DNA from: Candidatus Alistipes intestinigallinarum
GTDB taxonomy: Bacteria; Bacteroidota; Bacteroidia; Bacteroidales; Rikenellaceae
Direction: 5' to 3'
DNA: 53,280 bases
NCBI GenBank assembly: GCA_019115745.1
Contig: DXDA01000050.1
Span: forward strand, 1 to 53,280
The first letter of the stretch is position 1; every line of letters starts with the position of its first letter. A program made the position numbers and the translations under genes. Shown here piece by piece: positions 43,166 to 50,993 of this stretch. The notes under the pieces were generated by a model. That model made no database searches. It had not been told where the DNA came from and worked only from the letters and a program-made list of their open reading frames with translations.

Positions 43166-44551
43166 TTATTTGCGGAGGGTGGCCGTCAGCACGTCGGGCA
43201 GCGGGGCGGAGGTATCGCGCCGCCAGACCATCGCTCGGTCCGTCGCCGCATCGCCCGTCCCGAAGTCGAAACCGTCCGGGGTGACGAAGGTTACGGGGGT
43301 GTCACCCGCAAGTCCGAAGCGCCCGTAAAACTCCCGGAGCCACTCCTCGCCCGGTGTCGGGATCAGGAAGGCGGCCGCGTCACCGCGTTCGGCGATGAGC
43401 GTCATGGCCTGCTGCATGAGCTGCGAAGCCAGGCCGCGGCGGCGGGCCGATTGGGCCGTTGCCACGCCGTAGATGTAGGTCGTGCGGCCGAGTTCGGTCT
43501 CGAACGGCACGAGGTGGAGCATCGCCACGGTGCGCTCCTCCTCCTCAACGGTCAGCGCACGGCGCCGCGAGTAGTGGCGGATCAGGAACGAGTCGATGAA
43601 CGCCTCGTCGTCGCCGAAGGCCTCCTGCCACAACTCCTTGCAGGCCAGCTCGTCGGGGTGGAGGTGGATGGCCTGGAACTTATGCTGCAGGAAGGCCGGG
43701 TGGTAGGAGAGTTTCGCCCGCCGGAGCCCGTCGATGCCGAGGTCCTCCTCGCGGTTGATGAGCGTGAAGCGCTCGGGAAGATGCTCGGCGAAGCATTTGT
43801 TGATGATCGTGAAGGCCCCGTCGTACTCCGTGTCGGCCTTCTCGACGTGGGTGTCGAACGTATGGTCGTTGACCGCCGAACCGTAGGTGAAGGCCACCAG
43901 GCGGTCGCCCACGTAGATGCAGCCACCCGTGAGCCCCAGCTCGTCGAAGTGCTCGAAGGCCCGCTGCATGGCCCGCTGCTCGGCGCACAGCTCCGAGGTG
44001 TGCCCCTCGTGGACCTTCCGCCACTCGCGCTCCAGGGCCATGCACTCCTGGAACCGCTCCGGGGTCAACTCCTCATAGCGGTAATCGGGGTATTCGGACG
44101 AGAAGCGGTTGATGTGGTTGCGTTTGGGCTGGTAGCGGCGTCCCGGCAGCGTGCGCAGGTCGTCGGCCCGGTAGACGTAATCCTCCAGCGCCCGGTCCGA
44201 CTCGAAGGCGAACTCCCCGGGGTGCATCCGCCGGATCATCTCGCACCCCTCGTCCGTCAGTCCGATGATGCGCAGACGCTGTCCGTGGGCGTGGGCGTCC
44301 TCCCGCAGCAGCGGGATGATCGGTCCGAAATCGCCCTCGCCGACCGGCTGCATGTAGCCGATGCGCTCGCCGCCGTCGATCTGGAAGCGGATGACCAGAA
44401 AGCCTCCGACCTCGGCCCACGCGCTGTGGTAAACCGCCTGCCAGCAGTACATGTTGGCAAAGGCCAGGTCGCAGTTGCAGATGCCCGAGGGCATCGTATG
44501 GCGCTCGATGACACTGCGGTCTTCGAGGCGCACGGGGTGAAACTCAATCAT
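43166..44551 (-). CDS. DUF2156-GNAT fusion protein
   Basis: A 461-residue protein with two acyltransferase-type modules. Residues 1 to about 305 resemble DUF2156 (PF09924; YQPKRNHINRF, GGCIYVGDRLVAFTYGSAVN, DLGIDGLRRAKLSYHP), the fold of the transferase part of lysyl-phosphatidylglycerol synthases. Residues about 315-461 are a GNAT domain (YIYGVATAQSARRRGLASQL, with the CoA loop RRRGLAS). The fold suggests transfer of an amino-acyl or acyl group, but the substrate is unknown. No membrane segment is seen. Its first 8 bp overlap the end of the LtaS-like gene, so the two are co-transcribed, hinting at an envelope role. Confidence 0.78.
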   Translation of the reverse strand: MIEFHPVRLEDRSVIERHTMPSGICNCDLAFANMYCWQAVYHSAWAEVGGFLVIRFQIDGGERIGYMQPVGEGDFGPIIPLLREDAHAHGQRLRIIGLTDEGCEMIRRMHPGEFAFESDRALEDYVYRADDLRTLPGRRYQPKRNHINRFSSEYPDYRYEELTPERFQECMALEREWRKVHEGHTSELCAEQRAMQRAFEHFDELGLTGGCIYVGDRLVAFTYGSAVNDHTFDTHVEKADTEYDGAFTIINKCFAEHLPERFTLINREEDLGIDGLRRAKLSYHPAFLQHKFQAIHLHPDELACKELWQEAFGDDEAFIDSFLIRHYSRRRALTVEEEERTVAMLHLVPFETELGRTTYIYGVATAQSARRRGLASQLMQQAMTLIAERGDAAAFLIPTPGEEWLREFYGRFGLAGDTPVTFVTPDGFDFGTGDAATDRAMVWRRDTSAPLPDVLTATLRK

Positions 44552-46487
44552 GGATCGTGTAATTCTTTTGCGCGATGCGTCCGTAGTATTGCTGGACGAG
44601 AGCCTGGAAACTCCGGATAAGGCTGTCGGCGGCCGGGGTTGCCGGAACGGCGTCGGTCGGAACGCCCGTGTCGTCGAGCGTGAGGACTCCGCCGTCGGTC
44701 AGGGCCCGGAACTGTCCGTCGTAGCTTACCGACCAGCGGGGACGCTGCGGTTCGTTGAGCACGTCGCGTCCGAAGGCGAAGTAGGGTTCGCGGTTGCCCG
44801 TGAGGCCCAGCAGCGTCGGCATCAGGTCGAGTTGCTGCGTGACCTCCGTCACTTCGCCTCGCAGGGCGCCGTCGGGCGTATGGATGAAGCCGAGGATGTG
44901 CATGTTCTCCGGGTAGGAGCGGGTAGCCTCGGCGAATTTCTCCGATGAGACGTGGTCGGCCACGAAGACGAAGATCGTGCGCCGGAACCACTCCTCCGCG
45001 CCGAAGCGTTCGAAGAAGCGGCGGAAAGCCTGGTCGTCGTAGGCTACGCCCTTGTGGATTTTGGTGTAGCCGTCGGGAAGCGTTGCGGCGTACTGTTCGG
45101 GTACGACGAAGGGGTGGTGCGACGAGAGGGTGAACAGCGTGGCGAAGAAGGGTTCGGGCATCGCCGCGAGCTCCTCGCCCATGAATTGCAGGAAGGGTTC
45201 GTCCCAGATTCCCCAGTAGCCGTCGAAATCCCTCGTGCCGTGGCGCGCCTCGTACTCTTCGCGGCTTACGAGCCGCTCGACGCCCGCCGAACGGGCATAG
45301 GCCCCGAAGCCCATCGAGCCGTGTTCCGAACCGCAGAAGAAGGCGGTCGTGTATCCCCGGTCGGCCAGCAGGGCGGGCAATTGGCGGCTCTCGCCGAGCG
45401 ACTGCGGCATCAGCACGAAGGGGGTTCGGAACGACGGGATACTTCCCAGTACCGAGGGCATGGCCTGGATCGAGCGTGTGCCGTTGGCGTACATCCGGCG
45501 GAAGGTCAGCCCCTCGCGCATCAGCGAATCGAGGAACGGCGTAAAGCCCTTCTGCGGAAGGTCGTCGTAGAGCTCCGGGCAAAGGTGCGCGGAGTGTTCG
45601 GCCGACATGCTCTCCAGAATGAAGATCACGATGTTGCGTTCGCCGAGATTCAGCGCCGTGGTGTCCGCCGGTTGGTGGACGGGCGTGAAGAGCCGCGGAA
45701 GCTCCTCCTCGGAGAAGTATTTTCGGAATTTGATGCTGCTGGAGGAGCTCCCCGCGGTGCGGAGGATACAGAACGGGTTGCTCAGGATCAGGTTGGCCTT
45801 GCCGCTGTCCGGGGTGTAGAGCGTGGCGTTCGAGAGGGTGATCGGGCGCGTCATGCGCGTCATGCCGCCCCGCATTCCGGCGATGCTCAGCCCCGCGGCC
45901 ACGGCCAGGATCACGCTCCCGCCGACGTAGTAGGGCCAGCCGCCGCGCAGCAGGCTCTCTTCGCGCACCCGGCGGCGGTAGCCCCAGGCCAGCAGCCCCG
46001 TGAGGAGCGCCCACAGGAGAACCAGGTACCAGTTCTCGGACATGAACTTTCCGACGAGCTGCAGCGAGTTGTCGTTGTCGGCAAAGAAGATCTCGTCGGC
46101 CGTGAATCGTTTCTGCGTGTAGCGGAAGTAGACCGTATCGGCGAGGTTCGTGGCCACGACGAGCAGGGAGTTGATCGCCACGTAGTAACCGTAGAGGAGG
46201 CTGCGGTACCAGCGCCTTTCGCGCACGTGCAGCGGCAGCAGCGAGAGCAGAATGAACGCTCCGTCGGCGTAGACCACCGAGGCGGTGTCGAATTTCAGCG
46301 CTCCGGCCAGCAGCGGACCGATTTCGGCGAAGGACAGCGTTCCCAACTGGGCGGCGTTATAGAGGTAGAAGGTGATGCGGCAGAGCATCAGCACCGCATA
46401 GAGCAGAACGAGCCGCCACACCAGCATCCCCAGTGGGGTGCGGAGCAGGCGTGACGGCAGGCTTTGATTCCGGATCGTTCGTTCCAT
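44544..46487 (-). CDS. LTA-synthase-like sulfatase-fold membrane protein
   Basis: A 647-residue protein. Five hydrophobic helices fill residues about 22-205; the rest is a large extracytoplasmic sulfatase-fold domain. Metal and catalytic positions match the LtaS/OpgB group: Glu292 in VIFILESMS, the nucleophile Thr337 in YANGTRSIQAMPS, and a late FVFVADHVSSEKF. In Gram-negatives such proteins move phosphoglycerol or phosphoethanolamine groups onto glycans or lipids. The exact substrate is not evident. Its 5' leader is a purine-rich repeat tract (46488-46731) with no clear promoter, and the DUF2156-GNAT gene overlaps its 3' end. Confidence 0.82.
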   Translation of the reverse strand: MERTIRNQSLPSRLLRTPLGMLVWRLVLLYAVLMLCRITFYLYNAAQLGTLSFAEIGPLLAGALKFDTASVVYADGAFILLSLLPLHVRERRWYRSLLYGYYVAINSLLVVATNLADTVYFRYTQKRFTADEIFFADNDNSLQLVGKFMSENWYLVLLWALLTGLLAWGYRRRVREESLLRGGWPYYVGGSVILAVAAGLSIAGMRGGMTRMTRPITLSNATLYTPDSGKANLILSNPFCILRTAGSSSSSIKFRKYFSEEELPRLFTPVHQPADTTALNLGERNIVIFILESMSAEHSAHLCPELYDDLPQKGFTPFLDSLMREGLTFRRMYANGTRSIQAMPSVLGSIPSFRTPFVLMPQSLGESRQLPALLADRGYTTAFFCGSEHGSMGFGAYARSAGVERLVSREEYEARHGTRDFDGYWGIWDEPFLQFMGEELAAMPEPFFATLFTLSSHHPFVVPEQYAATLPDGYTKIHKGVAYDDQAFRRFFERFGAEEWFRRTIFVFVADHVSSEKFAEATRSYPENMHILGFIHTPDGALRGEVTEVTQQLDLMPTLLGLTGNREPYFAFGRDVLNEPQRPRWSVSYDGQFRALTDGGVLTLDDTGVPTDAVPATPAADSLIRSFQALVQQYYGRIAQKNYTIHD

Positions 46488-46674
46488 CGTGTATTTTCGT
46501 TTTCTCCCCTTCGGCTCTTTTCTTTCGTCCTCTTCGTTCTCCCTCCGTCTCTTTTCGCGCGAGGTTCCCTTTAGGGCTTCCTTCTCTTCCTCAGCCTCTC
46601 CGGGGGCTTTTCGAGATTTTTCGAGGCCGAAGTATTTCTCTTCTTTCCTCTGTGCAGTTTTCTTCCTTCTCTTC

Positions 46675-46726
46675 CTCTCTGTCCCCTCTGTCCTCTCTGT
46701 CCTCTCTGTCCTTTCTGCCCCCCCCC
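46675..46726. repeat. 9-bp tandem repeat (about 5 units) plus C9 run
   Basis: Units CTCTCTGTC, CCCTCTGTC, CTCTCTGTC, CTCTCTGTC and CTTTCTGCC run head to tail from 46675 to 46719 and merge into nine C (46718-46726), ending 5 bp from the nadC stop codon. The wider intergenic region (46488-46731) is strongly pyrimidine-biased on the plus strand. It looks like a variable-number repeat. It holds no gene. Confidence 0.75.
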
Positions 46727-46731
46727 TTGGG

Positions 46732-47586
46732 TTATTCGCAGGCCTTGAGCGACATGTCGAGCGAGCGGATCTGGTGGGTCAGCGCCCCGACGGAGATGAA
46801 GTCCACGCCGCAGGCGGCATATTCGCGCAGCGTTTCGAGCGTGATGCCGCCGCTGGATTCGGTTTCACAGCGCCCGGCGACCTTTTCGACGGCCCGGCGC
46901 GTCATTTCGGGTGTGAAGTTGTCGAACATGATGCGGTCGACACCCCCCGCGGCGAAGACCTCGTCGATATCCTCCAGCGTGCGTACCTCACACTCGATCG
47001 GAATGTTCTTGCCTTTGGCCTTGAGGTACTTGCGGGCTCCGGTAATGGCCTGTCGGATGCCGCCGGCAAAGTCGATGTGGTTGTCCTTCAGGAGGATCAT
47101 GTCGAAGAGGCCCATGCGGTGATTCTCGCCGCCGCCCAGCTTCACGGCCATCTTGTCCAGTACGCGCATGCCGGGTGTGGTCTTGCGCGTGTCGAGGACC
47201 TTGGTGTGGAGGCCTTCGAGCTGCTTGACGTAGACGGCCGTCTGGGTTGCCACGCCGCTCATGCGCTGCATGATGTTCAGCAGGATGCGCTCGGCCTGCA
47301 GCAGGGAGCGCAGACGCCCCGAGACGTAGAAGGCCACATCGCCGGGTTTCACGCGGTCACCGTCCTGAAGCACCTGTTCGAAGTGCATTTCGGGGTCCAG
47401 CCGGTGCAGGACGAGCTGTGCAATTTCGATGCCGGCGATCACGCCCTCCTGCTTGCACAGCAGGCGCATACGTCCGTGTTCGTCGGCCGGGATGCAGCAG
47501 AGCGACGTGTGGTCGCCGTCGCCGATATCCTCCTTGATGCAGAGTTCGATCAGTTCGTCCACAAAGGGCTTGTATTCGGGTTTCAT
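46732..47586 (-). CDS. nadC: Nicotinate-nucleotide pyrophosphorylase (carboxylating)
   Basis: A 284-residue quinolinate phosphoribosyltransferase of NAD synthesis. IKEDIGDGDHTSLCCIPAD starts the N-terminal domain. AERILLNIMQRMSGVAT, VLDTRKTTPGMRVLDKMAV, KLGGGENHRMGLFDMILLKD and IECEVRTLEDIDE are the conserved PRPP and quinolinate contacts, and TESSGGITLETLREYAACGV and FISVGALTH complete the barrel. It has its own -7 box (47614-47621). nadA and nadB are not in the window. Confidence 0.95.
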   Translation of the reverse strand: MKPEYKPFVDELIELCIKEDIGDGDHTSLCCIPADEHGRMRLLCKQEGVIAGIEIAQLVLHRLDPEMHFEQVLQDGDRVKPGDVAFYVSGRLRSLLQAERILLNIMQRMSGVATQTAVYVKQLEGLHTKVLDTRKTTPGMRVLDKMAVKLGGGENHRMGLFDMILLKDNHIDFAGGIRQAITGARKYLKAKGKNIPIECEVRTLEDIDEVFAAGGVDRIMFDNFTPEMTRRAVEKVAGRCETESSGGITLETLREYAACGVDFISVGALTHQIRSLDMSLKACE

Positions 47587-47613
47587 AGCGTTGCTTGTTT
47601 AGGGTTATCGGTG

Positions 47614-47621
47614 CAAAGTTA
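47614..47621 (-). promoter_or_regulatory. -7 box for nadC
   Basis: The minus strand reads TAACTTTG, 27 bp before ATG 47586. No good -33 is visible at the expected distance. Confidence 0.5.
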
Positions 47622-47654
47622 ACACTTCGCGGGCGTAACTCCGCGTCCCGGAGG

Positions 47655-48179
47655 CTATTTTTTTACCAGCAGCCGCCCCTCGTACTCCATGCGGTAGATC
47701 CCCATGCAGGTGAAGGCCATCCGGAAGAGGGTCCCGTCGATCGTACCCTCAATCTCGGTAAGCATGAACTGGGTAAAATCCCGATAGTCGTAACCTCCCG
47801 TTTCGTTCGGAAGTTTGGCCTGCGGAATGAAACTTTCGGCTGAAAAGGTGAGCGAAGCTCCCTCGCCTCCGGTGTAGGGCATGCGATAGATGCGCATCTC
47901 CTGCCCGGGCATATCGGGGGCGAAGCGAGTCTGGTGCATATAGATGACCAGCCCCTTGTCCCCGTGGATTTCGAACCACGCCTCCGGATCGGAGTAGGTC
48001 GAGTTGTCCTTCGTGTTGGTCACCGTGGCCGTTCCGTAGAAGTGCATGGTCTGGCCCGAGTAGACGCCGTCGACGATCTCGGGATTGCTCGTCGCATACT
48101 GGATGCCTTCGTCGGCTTCGTCGTTGCAGGCGGCCAGCGCGAAGGCCGCAAAACTCAGCAGCAGCAGTTTTTTCAACAT
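47655..48179 (-). CDS. Lipoprotein of unknown function next to a TonB receptor
   Basis: A 174-residue protein with a lipoprotein signal (MLKKLLLLSFAAFALAAC, acylated Cys18). The mature part is short and beta-rich: DGVYSGQTMHFYGTATVTN, a central WFEIHGDKGLVIYMH and a final GTLFRMAFTCMGIYRMEYEG. It could form a small beta-barrel of the calycin-like type found in Bacteroidota, but I cannot name a family. It starts 2 bp after the TonB-dependent receptor gene, so it probably works with that receptor at the outer membrane. A longer open frame upstream lies within the receptor gene and is not coding. Confidence 0.75.
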   Translation of the reverse strand: MLKKLLLLSFAAFALAACNDEADEGIQYATSNPEIVDGVYSGQTMHFYGTATVTNTKDNSTYSDPEAWFEIHGDKGLVIYMHQTRFAPDMPGQEMRIYRMPYTGGEGASLTFSAESFIPQAKLPNETGGYDYRDFTQFMLTEIEGTIDGTLFRMAFTCMGIYRMEYEGRLLVKK

Positions 48180-48181
48180 GT

Positions 48182-50452
48182 TCAATCGATGTTTAGGGTT
48201 AAGGTAATGCCGAAGGTCCGGGGCCGTCCGCACTGGACGAACTCGTTGCCGATCGACTTGAAATAGAAGACGTTGTAGGTTGTGCCCGTGAGGTTGCGGC
48301 CCCACAGACCGAGCGACCAGCGGCGGTGTTCCAGCCGCACGGTGGCGTTCATGAGGGCGTAGAAGGGCTCCGTGAGGGAGTTCTCCTCGTTCCAGACGAT
48401 CGTCCCGGCGCCCTGCACCCCGGCCTCCAGCACCACGTCGCCCAGCCACTCGACACCCGTCGGGCGGCTCCAGGTCGCCGTTGCCGCAAAGGTGTGCTCC
48501 GGAGCGTAGGGGACGCGCTTCCCGGCGTAGTCCTCCCGACCGCTGCGGTAGCGCAGGAAACGGGCATCGGTGTACCCGTAGTTGAAGTTGAGGTCGAGGT
48601 CGCGCCAGGGCGAGAGCTGCAGCGAGAGTTCGGCCCCGCGGCTGCGCGTACGGCCTGCGTTGGCCATCATGCGTCCGGTGGTCTGACCCTCGGGGAAGAC
48701 AGTCAGTTGCTGGTCGCGGACCTCGATCCAGAAGAGGGCGAAGTCGCCCCGCACGGCCCCCTCCAGACACGAAAAATGGCCGCCGAACTCATAGTTCCAA
48801 CTGTATTCCGGACGGTACGACATCCGGTCGGGGTCCTCGTTGCCGACGCCCGAGATCATCATCGCCTGCAGCTTCTCCTGCAGCAGATCCGAGAACATCT
48901 GCGTGTTGAATCCGCCGGCCTTGTATCCCCGCGAGACCGAGAGGTAGAGGTTGCGTGTCGGGTCGAAGGCGTACATCACCGAGACCTTGGGCAGCAGCTC
49001 CAGATAGGAGTGTGCCAGATGGCCCGTGTCGTCGATCGAGATGTTTCTGGGGGTGGGGGTGCCGCCGTTGATGCTGAGCGTGTAGTCCAGGTCGGTGCGG
49101 CTGCGGTAGCGGAGCTGCGTGCGTTCGTAGTCGGCGCGCAGCCCGGCGGTCAGGTGCCAGCGTCCCAGCCGGAGGCGCGATTCGTGGTAGAGCGCTGCGC
49201 CCCACGCCGGCATCCGGAATTGAGACGAAAGCGGCAGCTCTTCGGCGTCGATCGTGTAGTAGAGCAGGTCGGGCATCCGGTTGGCATTGTCGAGGATCAG
49301 CCGCTCGATGCCCGTGCGCTTGAAGTGCACCGGGGCCTCCATCCGCTGATGGCGGTAGAAACCGAAGGCCCCGAAGAGCCACCCGTAACGCTCCGTGCCC
49401 CGCGAACGGAAGACCAGATCCTCGGTCACGGCGTGTTCGCGGATGGCCTGCCGCAGCGTGAAGTAGGAGAGCGGCGTGAAGTCCTGGTCGAGCGTCATCG
49501 CATCGTCGGTGTACTGGTAGCTGGTGATCGACGAGACGCTGTACCGCACGGCGTCGTAGCGCACGGTGAGCCCGTCGCTGATCGTCGTGCGCAGATAGGA
49601 GCAGGGGTCGTTGTAGGCGATCTGTCCGGGGCGGAGAATCGTTTCGCCCCCTTCGACGATCGCCTCGCCGGCGTAGGCATAGGGGTAACCGCCCTGTTCG
49701 AGCCGTGCGAGCGAGAGCGTGTTGTCGAGGCGCAGACCCCGGCGGTTGTCCCACTGGATCTTCCAGCGCCCGCCGGCCTGCCACTCCCAGTCGCAGTTCC
49801 GGTTCGTGTATTCGTTCTCGAAGAAGCCGTCCGAACGGGTGTAGAAGCCCGTTACGGAGCATCCTACGTCGGGCAGCGGACGGTAGTAGGTCGAGGCCTT
49901 GAGTCGCAGCGTGTTGCCGCTGCCGTATTCGGCCAGCGCGCGCACCCCTTCGTAGGTGAGCGGCGAGAGGGTGTAGACATTCACCACGCCGCCCATCGTG
50001 TTGCGTCCGTAGAGCGTCGACTGCGGGCCCCGCAGCACCTCGATGCGCTCGATGTCGGCCAGTTCGGTGTCGAAGGCGTTCTTGTTGAGCATCGGCACGT
50101 TGTCGACGTTCAGTCCGATGACCGGCTGGTCGATGCGTGCCCCGAGTCCCCGCACGTAGATCGACGAGGTCATGCGCGAACCGTAGTCCGGGGCGTGGAA
50201 GTTGGGAACCGCGAGCGAGATCTCCTTCAGGGCCGTGATGCCGCGGCGTGCCACGGCCCGGCTGCCGAGGATCGTCGAGGCCACGGCCGTCGACCGCAGC
50301 ACGGGGCCCTGCTTGATGGCCGTCACCTGCACGCGGTCGACCGTGATGGTCGTGTCGGCCCGTTCCGCGTCCGGAATTTCGGCGGTAATACCCGGCTTCG
50401 GGACCGAAAGGCCCAGCAGCGGCAGCAAAAATAGGATCGGGCGGATGGACAT
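48182..50452 (-). CDS. TonB-dependent outer-membrane receptor
   Basis: A 756-residue receptor. The signal peptide (IRPILFLLPLLGLSVP) is followed by a short segment with VDRVQVTAIKQGP, possibly the TonB box. The plug (about 50-170) contains SSIYVRGLGARIDQPVIGLN, IERIEVLRGPQSTLYGRNTM and GGVVNVYT, and a long barrel ends FGITLTLNID. ATG 50452 is preferred to the in-frame ATG 50488, because the -7 box (50486-50493) overlaps the latter. The ligand is unknown: no riboswitch or Fur-like site stands out. It forms a two-gene operon with the small lipoprotein. Confidence 0.85.
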   Translation of the reverse strand: MSIRPILFLLPLLGLSVPKPGITAEIPDAERADTTITVDRVQVTAIKQGPVLRSTAVASTILGSRAVARRGITALKEISLAVPNFHAPDYGSRMTSSIYVRGLGARIDQPVIGLNVDNVPMLNKNAFDTELADIERIEVLRGPQSTLYGRNTMGGVVNVYTLSPLTYEGVRALAEYGSGNTLRLKASTYYRPLPDVGCSVTGFYTRSDGFFENEYTNRNCDWEWQAGGRWKIQWDNRRGLRLDNTLSLARLEQGGYPYAYAGEAIVEGGETILRPGQIAYNDPCSYLRTTISDGLTVRYDAVRYSVSSITSYQYTDDAMTLDQDFTPLSYFTLRQAIREHAVTEDLVFRSRGTERYGWLFGAFGFYRHQRMEAPVHFKRTGIERLILDNANRMPDLLYYTIDAEELPLSSQFRMPAWGAALYHESRLRLGRWHLTAGLRADYERTQLRYRSRTDLDYTLSINGGTPTPRNISIDDTGHLAHSYLELLPKVSVMYAFDPTRNLYLSVSRGYKAGGFNTQMFSDLLQEKLQAMMISGVGNEDPDRMSYRPEYSWNYEFGGHFSCLEGAVRGDFALFWIEVRDQQLTVFPEGQTTGRMMANAGRTRSRGAELSLQLSPWRDLDLNFNYGYTDARFLRYRSGREDYAGKRVPYAPEHTFAATATWSRPTGVEWLGDVVLEAGVQGAGTIVWNEENSLTEPFYALMNATVRLEHRRWSLGLWGRNLTGTTYNVFYFKSIGNEFVQCGRPRTFGITLTLNID

Positions 50453-50485
50453 CGGCTCCGTGCGGTGTTTGGTTCGTTTCGCCTG

Positions 50486-50493
50486 CAAAGATA
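50486..50493 (-). promoter_or_regulatory. -7 box for the TonB receptor operon
   Basis: The minus strand reads TATCTTTG, 33 bp before ATG 50452. It fixes the start, because the alternative ATG at 50488 would fall inside it. No clear -33 is seen. Confidence 0.55.
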
Positions 50494-50515
50494 TGCTTTT
50501 ATTCCGAATGGTGCA

Positions 50516-50989
50516 TCATTCGTGGTGGTAGGGTTCGTTGTTGAGGATCGTGAAGGCGCGGTAGATCTGCTCGGCGAAGATCGCCCGCACGATCTGGTGC
50601 GAGAAGGTCATGCGCGAGAGCGACAGCTTGGCATCGGCCCGGGCGTAGACCTCGTCGGAGAATCCGTAGGGGCCGCCGATCACCAGCACGAGTCGTTTCA
50701 CGCCGCTGTTCATGCGTTTCTGCAGCCACAGCGCGAACTCCACCGAACGGTACTCCGTCCCCCGTTCGTCGAGCAGCGTCACGTAGTCACCCTCCGCAAG
50801 CTGGCGCAGGATCGCTTCGCCCTCGGCCGTGCGTTGTTGTTTGACGCTCAGGCTTTTCGTGTTGCGGACGTCGGGCAGGGTCGTCACGGCGAAGCGGCAG
50901 TAGCGGTTTACCCGCCGGGCGTAGAGCTCGACCAGCGAGGCGATCTCCTGCGAGTCGGTCTTGCCGATGACGATCAGTTCGATGTTCAT
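50516..50989 (-). CDS. rlmH: 23S rRNA pseudouridine(1915)-N3-methyltransferase
   Basis: A 157-residue SPOUT methyltransferase that methylates pseudouridine 1915 of 23S rRNA. MNIELIVIGKTDSQEI begins the protein. VTLLDERGTEYRSVEFA, LVLVIGGPYGFSDEVYARA and LSLSRMTFSHQIVRAIFAEQ with the final EPYHHE are the trefoil-knot SAM site and conserved tail. It is 4 bp downstream of the GH2-like gene and shares its transcript. The extra upstream codons of the open frame lie within that gene. Confidence 0.95.
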   Translation of the reverse strand: MNIELIVIGKTDSQEIASLVELYARRVNRYCRFAVTTLPDVRNTKSLSVKQQRTAEGEAILRQLAEGDYVTLLDERGTEYRSVEFALWLQKRMNSGVKRLVLVIGGPYGFSDEVYARADAKLSLSRMTFSHQIVRAIFAEQIYRAFTILNNEPYHHE

Positions 50990-50993
50990 GGTC

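Noticed and set aside
46675..46726. CRISPR-like array
   Set aside because: Units are 9 bp without spacers and no cas genes are near; it is a simple tandem repeat.
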